A stretch of 5,804 nucleotides of DNA from HGM12669 sp048527645 (GTDB lineage Bacteria; Bacillota; Clostridia; Oscillospirales; CAG-272): the NCBI GenBank assembly GCA_048527645.1, contig DBGFNI010000177.1, positions 1 through 5,804 on the forward strand, given 5' to 3'. The position numbers and the translations under genes were made by a program. Numbering within the stretch: the first letter of the stretch is position 1; every line of letters starts with the position of its first letter. Below are positions 5,784 to 5,804 of the stretch, piece after piece. Below the pieces are notes generated by a model. That model made no database searches, was not told the DNA's origin, and saw nothing but the letters and a program-made list of their open reading frames with translations.

Positions 5784-5804
5784 CAAAGAAAATAAGAGCA
5801 ATCT
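5780..5804 (+). CDS. Start of an unidentified downstream gene, cut by the window edge
   Basis: An ATG at 5780-5782 overlaps the TGA of the M50 gene as ATGA and opens a frame reading MTKKIRAI before the edge. GGGAG at 5774-5778 is only 1 nt before it, so initiation would depend on coupling, or the true start may lie beyond the edge. Eight residues cannot identify the product. In many clostridia an M50 gene of this type precedes a B12-binding radical SAM gene of the TIGR03960 kind and then an rng-rplU-rpmA cluster, which makes that a reasonable guess from context only. Confidence 0.5.

Noticed and set aside
1..5804. tRNA, rRNA, CRISPR array, insertion sequence or prophage gene
   Set aside because: No cloverleaf-like segment, long spaced repeats, transposase motifs or terminal inverted repeats were found on either strand by reading.

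Overview
The window looks like ordinary chromosomal sequence from a spore-forming, or formerly spore-forming, Firmicute, most likely a clostridial lineage of the Oscillospiraceae/Ruminococcaceae kind. This is inferred from a YtvI-like sporulation membrane protein followed by an SpoIVFB-type M50 protease, from GGAG-type ribosome binding sites, from strong TATACT -10 boxes, and from moderately GC-rich coding sequence beside AT-rich intergenic DNA. No mobile element, CRISPR array, tRNA or rRNA was seen.

Layout from left to right. Positions 1-258 (+) are the last 85 codons of glmS, closed by a strong hairpin terminator at 273-304. An extended -10 promoter at 385-413 drives a single gene at 479-1360 (+), a stand-alone cytoplasmic metallo-beta-lactamase-fold hydrolase of the ComEC C-terminal type. 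A terminator at 1393-1435 appears to work in both directions, because the next two genes converge on it. On the minus strand, a 576-residue polytopic DUF2079 protein (3810-2080, GT-C-like) overlaps by 14 nt a following Sfp-type 4'-phosphopantetheinyl transferase (2093-1434). The DUF2079 gene diverges from a plus-strand operon across a regulatory region of about 240 bp (3811-4048) with two outward-facing TATACT boxes, an octamer direct repeat, a tandem 7-bp repeat and a leader hairpin. The plus-strand operon holds a YtvI-like AI-2E family membrane protein (4049-5170) and an M50 intramembrane metalloprotease (5151-5783). An ATGA overlap then opens another gene, which runs off the right edge at 5804.

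How the genes may work together. GlmS makes glucosamine-6-phosphate for cell wall synthesis and is a separate unit. The DUF2079 and phosphopantetheinyl transferase genes are translationally linked, so a membrane glycosyltransferase-like protein and a carrier-protein activating enzyme are probably made together, although a shared pathway is only a hypothesis. The YtvI-like and M50 genes are also overlapping and probably coexpressed, with a sporulation role suggested by family. Nothing here is clearly a new system. The parts most worth a second look are the two overlapping gene pairs and the divergent control region between them.
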